Position numbers and translations under genes: made by a program. A stretch of DNA of 64,000 nt from Adlercreutzia murintestinalis (GTDB lineage: Bacteria > Actinomycetota > Coriobacteriia > Coriobacteriales > Eggerthellaceae): NCBI RefSeq assembly GCF_943192905.1, contig NZ_CALPCC010000004.1, positions 51,705 to 115,704 of the forward strand. Reading direction: 5' to 3'. This document shows, in pieces, positions 1-10,607 of this stretch (positions are counted from its first letter, which is position 1; each line of letters starts with the position of its first letter). The notes below the pieces were generated by a model that was not told the origin of the DNA, did no database searches, and saw only the letters and a list, made by a program, of their open reading frames with translations.

Positions 1-1
1 C

Positions 2-991
2 TTGCCCTCCTTTGTCGTGGACGCGCTCGTCGAGGCATTGCCGAAGCTCGATCGCAAGCTGCACGGGTTCGCCGATCCCGGTGCGGTGCTGACGGCGGTG
101 GAGGCGCGCAGTTCAAGCCCGGTACGCATGATGCGCGACCGTCGAACCCTCCAATCGCTTGCCATGGGTGGCGTGTTCCCCGCAGGCGAGGGCGCTGGCT
201 ATGCGGGCGGCATCATGAGCGCGGCAACCGACGGCATTCGCGTCGCCGAGGCCATCATGGGCGCCTTCGCGATGGAGCAGACCGTTGCTGGCCCTGATGC
301 TGCTCTTCACCATGCACGCACCGGCGCGCCGCTCATCTTCGATACGGATACGGTGGTTGGCCTAGGGGTGGCGGTGCGCTACGCGCAGACGCTCGCGCCC
401 CTCTACGAGCTCAAAGGCCGCAGCACGGGCAAGCCCATCGCGTGGCTCGTTGACAGCCCGCGTGCGCTCGACGATTTCGGTGCGAATGTGCCGCCGTATG
501 CGCATCGGTTGGCCGAGCGCTTCTGGCCGGGGCCTTTGACGCTCATCGTGCAGGCGCGCGAAGGGCTCTTCTCCGAAGAGCTTCCTTCCGAAGAACCCCC
601 TGCCGAAGGCCCTTCCCCAGAAGACCCCTTCCCGCAAGGCTCCCGCTCCGCGTTCGTTGTCAACGAGGGCACGTTGGGCCTGCGCATGCCCGATCATCCG
701 CAGATACAGAACTTGATCGCCCAGGTGGGACCGCTTGCCACTACGTCGGCCAACCGCTCGGGTGCGCCCGCTCCGCGCGCGCTCGACCAGGTCGATCCGG
801 CGCTGCTGTTGGAGGTGGGATGCGTGCTGGCGTCATCTTCTGCCACCGCCGATGCGCGAGATGAGGCACACGCCTCGGGCGTTGCGTCCACGGTGGTGGA
901 CTGCACCGGACCTGCGCCGCGCATCCTCCGTGAAGGCGACCTTGCAGCTGAGGTGCTGCGCGTCTGCGCCGAAGAGGCACAGGCACGCTGA
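2..991 (+). CDS. FAD-dependent oxidoreductase C-terminus fused to Sua5/YrdC domain (5' partial)
   Basis: The reading frame runs off the left edge, so the N-terminal FAD-binding part is missing. Residues 1-90 match the C-terminus of COG2509-type FAD-dependent dehydrogenases, including SSPVRMMRD and the FAD-contacting GEGAGYAGGIMSAA. From about residue 100 the same frame becomes a YrdC/Sua5 domain, the enzyme that makes threonylcarbamoyl-AMP for the t6A modification of tRNA. Its marks are TDTVVGLG, the KGRSTGKP cluster, FWPGPLTL, TSANRSG and a closing RILREG. A Pro/Glu-rich insertion lies near residues 190-215. No stop or start separates the two halves, so this looks like a true gene fusion. 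The FAD domain's substrate is unknown. Confidence 0.8.
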   Translation: MPSFVVDALVEALPKLDRKLHGFADPGAVLTAVEARSSSPVRMMRDRRTLQSLAMGGVFPAGEGAGYAGGIMSAATDGIRVAEAIMGAFAMEQTVAGPDAALHHARTGAPLIFDTDTVVGLGVAVRYAQTLAPLYELKGRSTGKPIAWLVDSPRALDDFGANVPPYAHRLAERFWPGPLTLIVQAREGLFSEELPSEEPPAEGPSPEDPFPQGSRSAFVVNEGTLGLRMPDHPQIQNLIAQVGPLATTSANRSGAPAPRALDQVDPALLLEVGCVLASSSATADARDEAHASGVASTVVDCTGPAPRILREGDLAAEVLRVCAEEAQAR

Positions 992-1102
992 ACGCAGCTA
1001 GGGAGTCCCGCATGTCTGTGCGGCGTTCCGACGTGCGTGCGGGCCGCTGGTATACTGGTGGCATGAGGGTCACCAAAGGTGACCGAGACAGAAGGAGACC
1101 TT

Positions 1103-1540
1103 ATGCGCGTCAGCATCGCGAGCGATCACGCTGGTTTCGATCAAAAGCAACACTTAGCGCACTACTTGCGCGATGAAGGCTTCGAGGTGGCGGATCTGGG
1201 GCCTGCCACCGACGATCGTGTCGACTACCCCGATTTCGCTCGTGCGGTAGCCGAGGACGTGGCCGCGGGCAACTCCCGATTCGGCGTGCTCGTGTGCGGC
1301 ACCGGCATCGGCATGGCCATTGCTGCCAACAAAGTGCCTGGTATTCGCGCCGCTAACGTGATCGACCCTCGTTTCGCCGAACTGACGCGCCAGCACAATG
1401 ATGCCAACGTCGTGACGCTGAGCGGTCGGTTTGTCTCGCTTGAGGATAACCAACGCATCGTGAACGTCTTTCTGAACACGGCATTCGAGGGCGGTCGTCA
1501 CGCCGACCGCATCCAGAAGATCTCCGATTTGGAGCAGTAG
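1103..1540 (+). CDS. rpiB: Ribose 5-phosphate isomerase B
   Basis: A 145-aa RpiB/LacAB family isomerase that interconverts ribose 5-phosphate and ribulose 5-phosphate in the cytoplasm. It begins MRVSIASDHAGFD, carries the catalytic-cysteine motif CGTGIGMAIAANK and the HNDANV motif, and has the normal family length. The ATG at 1103 is preferred over an in-frame GTG at 1079 because GAAGGAGA sits at good spacing before it. A TATACT -10-like hexamer lies at 1051-1056. It shares orientation with the deaminase gene downstream, 144 bp away. Confidence 0.93.
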   Translation: MRVSIASDHAGFDQKQHLAHYLRDEGFEVADLGPATDDRVDYPDFARAVAEDVAAGNSRFGVLVCGTGIGMAIAANKVPGIRAANVIDPRFAELTRQHNDANVVTLSGRFVSLEDNQRIVNVFLNTAFEGGRHADRIQKISDLEQ

Positions 1541-1684
1541 CGTCGAGGATGCCCGGCGATGTTCGCCGAGCGCTTTTCGCAGGTTGGAAGAGAGGCCTGA
1601 GCAGCCTTCGCAAAGCGAGTCCTGCGATGCGACCGAGCGCCCTTTGAACCTTTCTTCCCGATGAACAACAAGAGGAGCAACGCT

Positions 1685-2158
1685 ATGACGACCGACCATA
1701 CCGATAATCGCCCCAGCTGGGACGAGTACTTCATGGACCTGGCCAATCAGGTGGCTAGCCGCACCACGTGCCTGCGCCGCGGCGTGGGCGCCGTCATCGT
1801 GAAGGACCGGCGCATCTTGGCCACCGGCTACAACGGCGTGCCCTCGGGCCTGCGCCATTGCGCCGAAACCGGCTGCCTGCGCCAGCAGCTGGGCATTCCG
1901 TCCGGCCAACGCCACGAGATCTGTCGCGGCCTGCATGCCGAGCAGAACGCCATCATCCAGGCCGCCCGCTTCGGCACCGACATTGACGGCGCCAGCATCT
2001 ACGTGAACACGCAACCTTGCGTGGTATGCGCCAAGATGATCATCAACGCTGGCATTCGCGAGATCATCTACCAGAACCCCTATCCCGACGAGTTGGCTCA
2101 AGAGCTTCTGGCCGAGTCGGGCATTCTCCTGCGCGAGTTCACTCCCGAAAAGCGCTAG
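1685..2158 (+). CDS. Deoxycytidylate (dCMP) deaminase family protein
   Basis: A 157-aa zinc-dependent cytidine/deoxycytidylate deaminase of the ComEB/dCMP deaminase type, which makes dUMP for thymidylate synthesis. The zinc site is visible as HAEQNAI (His ligand plus catalytic Glu) and QPCVVCAKM (two Cys ligands). The family's additional motifs GYNGVPSG and HCAETGC are also present. The ATG at 1685 follows AAGAGGAGC; an ATG 24 bp upstream has no such site. Full length; substrate preference for dCMP is inferred from the family. Confidence 0.9.
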   Translation: MTTDHTDNRPSWDEYFMDLANQVASRTTCLRRGVGAVIVKDRRILATGYNGVPSGLRHCAETGCLRQQLGIPSGQRHEICRGLHAEQNAIIQAARFGTDIDGASIYVNTQPCVVCAKMIINAGIREIIYQNPYPDELAQELLAESGILLREFTPEKR

Positions 2159-2392
2159 GTCCGCCGCTAGCTGCTACGAGGTCCGCCGCCAACCGCCACT
2201 CGATGCACTGCCGACCGCTCCTGGGTCCGCTGCTCGATGCGCCGTCGACCGCCGCTCGTCGCGGCACACCCTCACCGTTCACCGTTGATTGTTTCAAAAC
2301 GGTAACGTGCACGGGTGAATCCGTTTATCATGCAGTCAGGTTTGGAGGCAAGCCGTGCTCGCGCACGGCGGCGCACAGACGAGGTACGATAG

Positions 2393-2674
2393 ATGATTCT
2401 CGCGGTTCTGCTTGGTATTGCAGCTGGCCTGATCGGATTCGTTCCGCTGGTCATCGGCCTGAAGCTGACCAAGCGCACGACTCATGGCGGCACCGCCGCA
2501 TCCATGATCGTGCTTCTGCTCGGGCTCGTCGTCTCGTTCGCGCTGCTGTTCGCATTCGCGGCCCTGTTCTTCGGATTCGACCATGAAAACGGCATCGCAT
2601 TCCTGTTCGCCGAGGTCGTAGCTCTCAGCGCTGCTGCTATCGGCTACGCCTTGTGGCAGATGCTGAGAAGGTAG
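2393..2674 (+). CDS. Small membrane protein at the head of the ATP synthase operon
   Basis: A 93-aa protein that is almost entirely hydrophobic, with about three predicted membrane helices and a short charged loop after the first. It ends 17 bp before the atpB start, in the place where many bacteria carry atpI/uncI. I see no convincing AtpI sequence signature, so I leave it unnamed. Co-transcription with the atp genes is likely from spacing and orientation. A role in Fo assembly or ion handling is only a positional guess. The 234 bp upstream (2159-2392) hold no gene; they presumably carry the operon promoter, but I could not pick a confident one. Confidence 0.6.
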   Translation: MILAVLLGIAAGLIGFVPLVIGLKLTKRTTHGGTAASMIVLLLGLVVSFALLFAFAALFFGFDHENGIAFLFAEVVALSAAAIGYALWQMLRR

Positions 2675-2691
2675 AAAAGAAGGGGACAAGC

Positions 2692-3477
2692 GTGAACGCA
2701 CTTGAAGTATTGTCGGAGCACGTACCTGAGCTTCAGGAGTCATTCAATTCGGCCATCGTCATCGGCAACAGCACGTTCGGCCTGACGCAGTACACGCTGT
2801 GGATGATCATCTGCTGGATCTTGACGCTGGTCGTTGTGCTGGTGGCAGGGCGCAAGCTCACCCTCATCCCGACCAACAAGTTCATCAACACCGTGGAGTA
2901 CGGCTATCAGTTCGTGCGCAACGACATGGGCGAAGGCGTCATCGGCCACGGGTTCAAGAAGCACGTGCCGTTCTTGGCTACGCTGTTCTTCTTCATCCTG
3001 ATCAGCAACTTCGTCGGACTGATCCCCGGCTGCAAGACGCCCACCGGCACCATCTCGGTCACCTGGGCGCTCTCGCTCATTTCGTTTCTCTACTTCGTGT
3101 TCTGGGGCGTGAAGGCGCACGGTGGCCTGGGCTACCTCAAGTCGCTCGCTCCAAGCGGGCTGCCCATCGTCATGGTGCCCATCATCTGGTTCCTAGAGCT
3201 CATCTCCACGGTCATCCGTCTGCTGACGCTGGCCGTCCGACTGTATGGCAACATGTTCGCAGGCCACATGGTGCTCGGCATCTTCGCGCTGGCAGCCAGC
3301 GTGTTCCTGACCGTGGGCATCCAGTCGTTCGACCTGGTCAGCGGCGTGCTCTCGGTGCCGTGGTTCCTGCTGCTCATCTTCATGTATGCCCTGGAGACGC
3401 TGGTCGCCTTCCTGCAGGCATACGTGTTCACCACGCTCAGCTCGGTGTACATCTCGCTGGCAACCTCGGCCCACTAA
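2692..3477 (+). CDS. atpB: F1Fo ATP synthase subunit a
   Basis: Subunit a of the membrane Fo sector, which forms the ion half-channels against the c-ring. The 261-aa protein has five to six membrane helices. It contains the hallmark helix with the essential arginine (RLLTLAVRLYGNMFAGH) and the C-terminal ALETLVAFLQAYVFTTL helix. The GTG at 2692 is chosen because AAGGGG lies just upstream and it falls after the stop of the preceding gene; an in-frame ATG at 2653 would overlap that gene. It is followed by a 135-bp gap before atpE. Confidence 0.93.
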   Translation: MNALEVLSEHVPELQESFNSAIVIGNSTFGLTQYTLWMIICWILTLVVVLVAGRKLTLIPTNKFINTVEYGYQFVRNDMGEGVIGHGFKKHVPFLATLFFFILISNFVGLIPGCKTPTGTISVTWALSLISFLYFVFWGVKAHGGLGYLKSLAPSGLPIVMVPIIWFLELISTVIRLLTLAVRLYGNMFAGHMVLGIFALAASVFLTVGIQSFDLVSGVLSVPWFLLLIFMYALETLVAFLQAYVFTTLSSVYISLATSAH

Positions 3478-3612
3478 GGGTCCACTGCGGCTGTCTCGCG
3501 CAGCCCTGCGCTACGGCGCATCCCGTTTGGGTTCATCCGGCTCTCCGGCCGGTGACCATAAGAAGAAATGTTTTTGGGAAAACAGGCTCAAAAACGGTAA
3601 AAGGAGGAAACT

Positions 3613-3831
3613 GTGGAAATCGCACTCGTACTCTCTGCCCTGAAGGTGGTCGGCTACGGCCTCGGCGCCATCGGCCCAGGCATCGGCATCGGCATCGCCT
3701 GCTATGGCTGCTGCGTTGGCACCGCCCGCCAGCCCGAGCTGCAGGGCCGTCTGTTCACCAACTTCATCCTTGGTGCTGCTCTGGCAGAGGCGCTGGCCCT
3801 GATCGGCTTCGTGCTCGCGTTCATCATGTAA
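3613..3831 (+). CDS. atpE: F1Fo ATP synthase subunit c
   Basis: A 72-aa c-ring subunit: two membrane helices joined by the conserved polar loop ARQPE. Helix 1 has the glycine-rich GPGIGIGIA packing motif. Helix 2 carries the ion-binding glutamate in [10 protein letters not shown]. Compared with my recollection of the Na+-type c subunit (Gln in helix 1, Ser after the Glu), this protein has Ile and Ala there, suggesting H+ coupling. Three cysteines (ACYGCC) at the end of helix 1 are unusual. The GTG start at 3613 has a strong AAGGAGG site. Confidence 0.93.
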   Translation: MEIALVLSALKVVGYGLGAIGPGIGIGIACYGCCVGTARQPELQGRLFTNFILGAALAEALALIGFVLAFIM

Positions 3832-3884
3832 CTCATCTGGCTTATTCGGTACATCTTGCCGCTAGGCTAGAAGGAGGTAATCAC

Positions 3885-4496
3885 GTGAGAACAAGAGCGA
3901 AGAAAGCAGGTCTGATCGGCGCGGCTGCATGCGCGCTGACGGCTGCTCTCCCCGTGCTCGCGTTCGCTGCGGAAGGCGAGGAGGAAGCGGGCGGCCTGTC
4001 CGTCATTCTTCCTGACATGCTGGAATTCATTCCCATGTTGCTCGCGTTCATCATCCTCTGGATCATCCTCGCGAAATTCGGCTGGCCCATGTTCAATGGC
4101 ATGCTGGAGAAGCGCGAGAACACCATCCGCGAGGCTCTGAAGAAATCAGAGGAAGCGAAGATCGAAAGCGAGCGCGTGCTCGCCGAGTACAAGGAGCAGC
4201 TGGCAAGCGCCAAAGCTGAGGCGACCCAGGTGGTGGCCGATGCGCGTGCCACCGGCGAAGCCGTGAAGGCCGACATCGAAGCGAAGGCGCATGCCGAGGC
4301 AGCCGATATGATCGCCAAGGCCAAGACCACCATCGAGGCCGAGAAGAAGGCTGCACTGGCAGAGCTGCAGGCGTCCATTGCGGACACTTCGATCGATGTG
4401 GCGCAAAAAATCATCGGTCAGGATCTCTCCGACGCCGAGCACCGCGCCATCATCGAGCGCTACGTCAAAGAGGCAGGTAGCTTCAATGGCAACTAA
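3885..4496 (+). CDS. atpF: F1Fo ATP synthase subunit b with signal-peptide-like N-terminus
   Basis: A 203-aa b subunit, the peripheral stalk. After a basic start and a hydrophobic stretch ending ALPVLAFAAEG (residues 1-30, resembling a cleavable signal peptide) there is an acidic spacer. The membrane helix (FIPMLLAFIILWIILAKFGW) follows, then a long charged Ala/Glu/Lys coiled coil that reaches F1. The start is GTG at 3885, with AAGGAGG 6 bp upstream. Its last 11 bp overlap atpH. N-terminal extensions occur in some actinobacterial b subunits; whether this one is cleaved cannot be told from sequence. Confidence 0.92.
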   Translation: MRTRAKKAGLIGAAACALTAALPVLAFAAEGEEEAGGLSVILPDMLEFIPMLLAFIILWIILAKFGWPMFNGMLEKRENTIREALKKSEEAKIESERVLAEYKEQLASAKAEATQVVADARATGEAVKADIEAKAHAEAADMIAKAKTTIEAEKKAALAELQASIADTSIDVAQKIIGQDLSDAEHRAIIERYVKEAGSFNGN

Positions 4497-5060
4497 TCGT
4501 CAGGTCGAAAAACAGAAGGTCGCGATCTACGCGGACGCGATGTTCGACACGGCTGACGAGGTTGGCGGCAAGGACGCGGTCCTTGAGGTGCGCAACCAAC
4601 TGCGCAGCGTTCGCCACCTGATGTATTCGGACATGGATCTTTCCATGGCCTTGGGCAGCTCCGAGTACACGGCCGAAGAGCGCCGCAAGCTCGCCGAGGC
4701 CGCATTCGCCGATTGCCACATCGCGTTCCGCGAAGTGGTGGCCATGATGGCGGAACGGGGCGACATTGAGGATCTGACGAAGGTGTACTTCGCCTACGCC
4801 AGCCTGATGGAGCAGAAGCTGCGGCTGTGCGTATGCGACGTCATCACGGCGGTACCGCTGGATGACGACCTGCGTACGCTGATCAAGAACAAAGTCCAGG
4901 CCGATCTGGGGCTTGAGGCTGCGCTCAACGAGAGCGTGGACAAGGGCATCTTAGGCGGCATAATCATGAGTGTGAACGGGATGCGCATCGACGCCAGCAT
5001 GATCAGCCAGCTGAATCGCGCCCGCTACACGTTGAAGGAAACAGATGGAGGTGAAAGCTA

Positions 5061-5061
<1 letters not shown>
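4486..5061 (+). CDS. atpH: F1Fo ATP synthase subunit delta
   Basis: A 191-aa delta subunit that links the stator stalk to the top of F1. The helical N-terminal domain begins near [12 protein letters not shown]. The C-terminal segment [20 protein letters not shown] is the usual conserved delta/OSCP signature. The ATG at 4486 overlaps the atpF stop; an upstream in-frame ATG at 4378 lies deep inside atpF and is rejected. The stop shares its last base with the atpA start. Confidence 0.9.
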
Positions 5062-6626
<1,565 letters not shown>

Positions 6627-6642
6627 AAGGAAGGGTGGTTGC

Positions 6643-7578
6643 ATGCCTAACCTTCACGACATAGAAAGACGAATCAACTCCGTCTCGTCGACGAAGCAGA
6701 TCACGCGCACCATGGAAATGGTGGCAGCGGCGAAGATTCGCAAGTCGACGGAGCGAATGGAAGGTGCGCTGCCCTGGGCTCGTGCGGTGTCGGATATGCT
6801 CATATCCACCGCGCCTCATGCGCCCATCGATTCCGAGCCGCTGCTGCGCGTCCATGACGACGTGAAGCGCGTGCTGGTGGTGGCAGTGACGTCGGACCGC
6901 GGTCTGGCAGGTGGCTTTAACAGCACGGTGCTCCGTGCCGCCGAGAGCTTGATCCGCGAGAAGGAAGCGGCCGGTGCAAAGGTTGAAGTGGCAGCCTGCG
7001 GCAAGAAGGCCATCGGCTATTTCAGCTATCGTGGCGTGAAGCCGGTGTTCGAATTCGCTGGCATGTCCGCTGATCCCTCTTATGAGGAATCGGTGGAGCT
7101 GTCGAAGTACATCGCCCCGGAATACGCTGCTGCTGAAGATGCGCTCGACGAGGTGTACGTGGTGTTCAACCACGCGAAGAACGCCGCCGAGCAAACGCTG
7201 GTCATGCAACAGGTGCTTCCGATCAGCCGCGAGAGTTACGCTGAGATACTGGGCCTGGTGAAGGCGGAGGAAGACGTCTTCCTGCAATTCCGCGAGCCCA
7301 CCGGCGAGTTCCCGGCAGGGGATATCGACTACGAGCCTGACGCCACCAGCGTCATGCATTGGCTGATGATGCGCTATCTGCACAATTCGGTTAACTTCGC
7401 TCTGCTCGATTCGGCGGCAGGGGAGCAGGGCGCGCGTCGTAACGCCATGAAGTCGGCGACCGACAACGCCAATGAGATGATCTCAACCCTGACCCGTGTA
7501 TACAATCGTGTACGTCAAGGCGCCATTACCACCGAGATCACGGAGATCGTCGGCGGCGCCGCAGCTTTGGAGGAATAA
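6643..7578 (+). CDS. atpG: F1Fo ATP synthase subunit gamma
   Basis: A 311-aa gamma subunit, the central rotating shaft. It has the conserved N-terminal helix (RRINSVSSTKQITRTMEMVA), the SDRGLAGGFN motif, and the C-terminal helix ending in RQGAITTEITEIVGGAAAL. The ATG at 6643 follows GGAAGGGTGG. It is directly abutted by atpD with no gap. Slightly longer than the E. coli protein but otherwise regular. Confidence 0.96.
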   Translation: MPNLHDIERRINSVSSTKQITRTMEMVAAAKIRKSTERMEGALPWARAVSDMLISTAPHAPIDSEPLLRVHDDVKRVLVVAVTSDRGLAGGFNSTVLRAAESLIREKEAAGAKVEVAACGKKAIGYFSYRGVKPVFEFAGMSADPSYEESVELSKYIAPEYAAAEDALDEVYVVFNHAKNAAEQTLVMQQVLPISRESYAEILGLVKAEEDVFLQFREPTGEFPAGDIDYEPDATSVMHWLMMRYLHNSVNFALLDSAAGEQGARRNAMKSATDNANEMISTLTRVYNRVRQGAITTEITEIVGGAAALEE

Positions 7579-9024
<1,446 letters not shown>

Positions 9025-9465
9025 ATGGCTTCCACGTTCCATTGCGTAGTGGCTACTCCCACCCGCAAGCTGTTCGACGGCGATATCTATTTCGCGTCGG
9101 TGCCGGGCGGCGAGGGATCGTTCGGTGTGATGGCGGGGCACGAACTGCTGGTGGCGTTGAACGCTAAGTCGGGCATTGTGTCGCTGAACCTGGACGAGGC
9201 TGGCTCGCAGAAGGAAGAATTCCTGATCAGCGAGGGTGCCACGCAGATGTACAACGGCATCCTGACGGTGCTTGGGCGCTTCGGCAAGAACGTGAAGAAC
9301 ATCGACCGCGAGTCCATGGCGGCACGTGCTGATGAGATGCGCAACCACATCCAGGAGCTTGAGGGGCAGGCTGAGTCCGCGCAGGATAAGGCCGAGTTGG
9401 AGTCGAGCCGCGACCGCTTGGAGTGGTACGAGCGCCAGATCGCCTACGCCGAAGAGGGAAAATAG
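9025..9465 (+). CDS. atpC: F1Fo ATP synthase subunit epsilon
   Basis: A 146-aa epsilon subunit that couples gamma to the c-ring and can inhibit hydrolysis. The beta-sandwich domain shows VATPTRKLFDGD, VPGGEGSFGVMAGH and a late hydrophobic strand. A helical, charged C-terminal part (residues 90-146) follows. It starts directly after the atpD stop. It is the last gene of the operon; a terminator-like hairpin follows at 9634. Confidence 0.93.
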   Translation: MASTFHCVVATPTRKLFDGDIYFASVPGGEGSFGVMAGHELLVALNAKSGIVSLNLDEAGSQKEEFLISEGATQMYNGILTVLGRFGKNVKNIDRESMAARADEMRNHIQELEGQAESAQDKAELESSRDRLEWYERQIAYAEEGK

Positions 9466-9490
9466 CTTTAGGTGATGCGTCTGCGGTCGT

Positions 9491-9576
9491 TCAGGCGCAT
9501 CATTGACGCCCATGGCTGCGACGGTAGCTACGTTCCAAGTGATGTATTTGGGGCAGCTCAGGTGCATCATTGACGC
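9491..9576 (+). repeat. Pair of 19-bp direct repeats downstream of atpC
   Basis: TCAGGCGCATCATTGACGC at 9491-9509 recurs at 9558-9576 with a single C-to-T change. The copies lie 67 bp apart between atpC and its terminator candidate. No function is evident. Confidence 0.5.
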
Positions 9577-9633
9577 GGTGCAGGGCGTGCTTGAGGGCGC
9601 GCTGCACATCGCGAAGAGTTTTGAGCCTGTTTT

Positions 9634-9671
9634 AAAGGGGCGCTTGCGGAATGCGGGCGTCCCTTTCATTT
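9634..9671 (+). terminator. Probable terminator of the atp operon
   Basis: AAAGGGGCGC (9634-9643) pairs with GCGTCCCTTT (9657-9666), with one G-U pair, and is followed by a short T-rich stretch. It lies 169 bp after atpC in the same orientation. Confidence 0.55.
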
Positions 9672-9699
9672 CGGCTGATGGATTCTCGAAAAGTCAGAC

Positions 9700-9905
9700 C
9701 ATCCTTTCTTTCTGCTCCCTTCTTTCTGTCCTTTTTCCTTCTTCCCCTCCCTATCCATCCATCTACCGACCTATCTATCTGTCTCCCCCGCATCCTCTCT
9801 CTTCCCTTCTTTTCCCCTCCGTTTCTTTTTTCTCATTCCCTCTCTTTCCCCTTTTTCTCGTTCCCGTACCTCTTTTTTTCTTTCTCGTCCCCTGATCCCC
9901 CTGTT
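9700..9905. repeat. Polypyrimidine low-complexity tract
   Basis: About 200 bp in which the plus strand is almost entirely C and T (runs such as TTTCTTTCTG and CCTTTTTCC, plus CATC and TATC repeats). It is very unlike the balanced, GC-rich flanks. Open frames cross it only because pyrimidine-only DNA rarely forms stop codons; their Ser/Phe/Leu/Pro products are not credible proteins. Confidence 0.8.
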
Positions 9906-9921
9906 TTTAGCAAATTTCGCT

Positions 9922-10084
9922 TCTTTTTGGGAATTTCAGCCGCTAATGCGAGTCGCAACTCAACTTTTTTGCGACACGCGATTTGCTGCTGTAGTATTTT
10001 CCCTGTTCAGGAGCTTGAACGTTTTTGAGTCATGACAAAAACAGAGCGCTCGACTCGCATTAGCGGCTGAAATTCCCAAAAAGA
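9922..10084. repeat. 163-bp element bounded by perfect 34-bp inverted repeats with internal hairpins
   Basis: Positions 9922-9955 and 10051-10084 are perfect inverted complements (ends TCTTTTTGGG and CCCAAAAAGA). The 95-bp spacer holds three smaller inverted repeats: GTCGCAA/TTGCGAC (9952-9975), GTTCA/TGAAC (10005-10020) and, directly abutting, GTTTTTG/CAAAAAC (10021-10042). It has no transposase or credible ORF. Candidate interpretations are a MITE-like element, a divergent promoter region with identical leaders, or a cruciform or protein-binding site. Confidence 0.75.
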
Positions 10085-10427
10085 GGGGTGAAAAAGCCAA
10101 AAAAGTGCTGAAAATGCTACTAGAACCAGAAGCGTTGAAAACTAGGAGTGCTAAAGGCTGGGCTATCAGCTGATCTCTGATAACGCGAACTAGAAGCGCT
10201 GAGAGGCAGGAGGGGCAAAGAAGCGGGAGTACCAAAGACTCGGAAGTCCAAAGAGTTGGAAGTGCTAAAGTGAGTGACTTTGCCATCCCAAAGAGCCAAA
10301 GTATCATGAAGAATGAGCTTGGCATCCCAGAGATCTAGAAATACCGGAGTGTGCGACGTTAACATGGGCGGCTCTGACAGAACTGGAAGCTTCGAAGAGT
10401 CAGAGGCCCTCAAAAAGCCAGGGAACT
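10085..10427. repeat. Degenerate purine-rich 16-bp-period repeat region
   Basis: The plus strand is purine-rich, with recurring units such as GGAGTACCAAAGACTC, GGAAGTCCAAAGAGTT and GGAAGTGCTAAAGTGA in tandem near 10226-10275. These resemble the cleaner 8/16-mer array that follows, so this looks like a decayed older part of the same minisatellite. No gene is supported here. Confidence 0.5.
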
Positions 10428-10499
10428 AAGGAGCCAAGAAGCCAAGGAGCCAAGAAGCCAAGGAGCCAAGAAGCCAAGGAGCTAAGGAGCTAAGGAGCC
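10428..10499. repeat. Tandem array of 8-bp / 16-bp units
   Basis: Nine consecutive octamers of the type AAGGAGCC, AAGAAGCC or AAGGAGCT. The first six form three exact copies of AAGGAGCCAAGAAGCC. Neither 8 nor 16 is a multiple of three, so the array is not a coding repeat. Confidence 0.9.
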
Positions 10500-10607
10500 C
10501 AGCGTAATGACTGAGGGCAATCGATAGGATCAACGGCAGTGCGAAAGGTCGCAAGAAAGAGCCAATGCGACCAAAAGGTGAATCGTGAATTGTCAGGGGA
10601 GAAGATC

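Noticed and set aside
9503..10028. Plus-strand frames of 125-130 aa through the pyrimidine tract
   Set aside because: The products are Ser/Phe/Leu/Pro low-complexity strings that exist because C/T-only DNA seldom forms stops. No ribosome site or motif supports them.
9960..10413. Minus-strand frames of about 100-120 aa over the purine-rich repeats
   Set aside because: They are translations of a non-triplet 8/16-bp repeat and of the inverted-repeat arm. Similar peptide bits on both strands come from the inverted repeat itself.
10428..10499. Possible CRISPR array
   Set aside because: The units are 8/16 bp with no unique spacers, and no cas genes are in the window. It is a tandem minisatellite.
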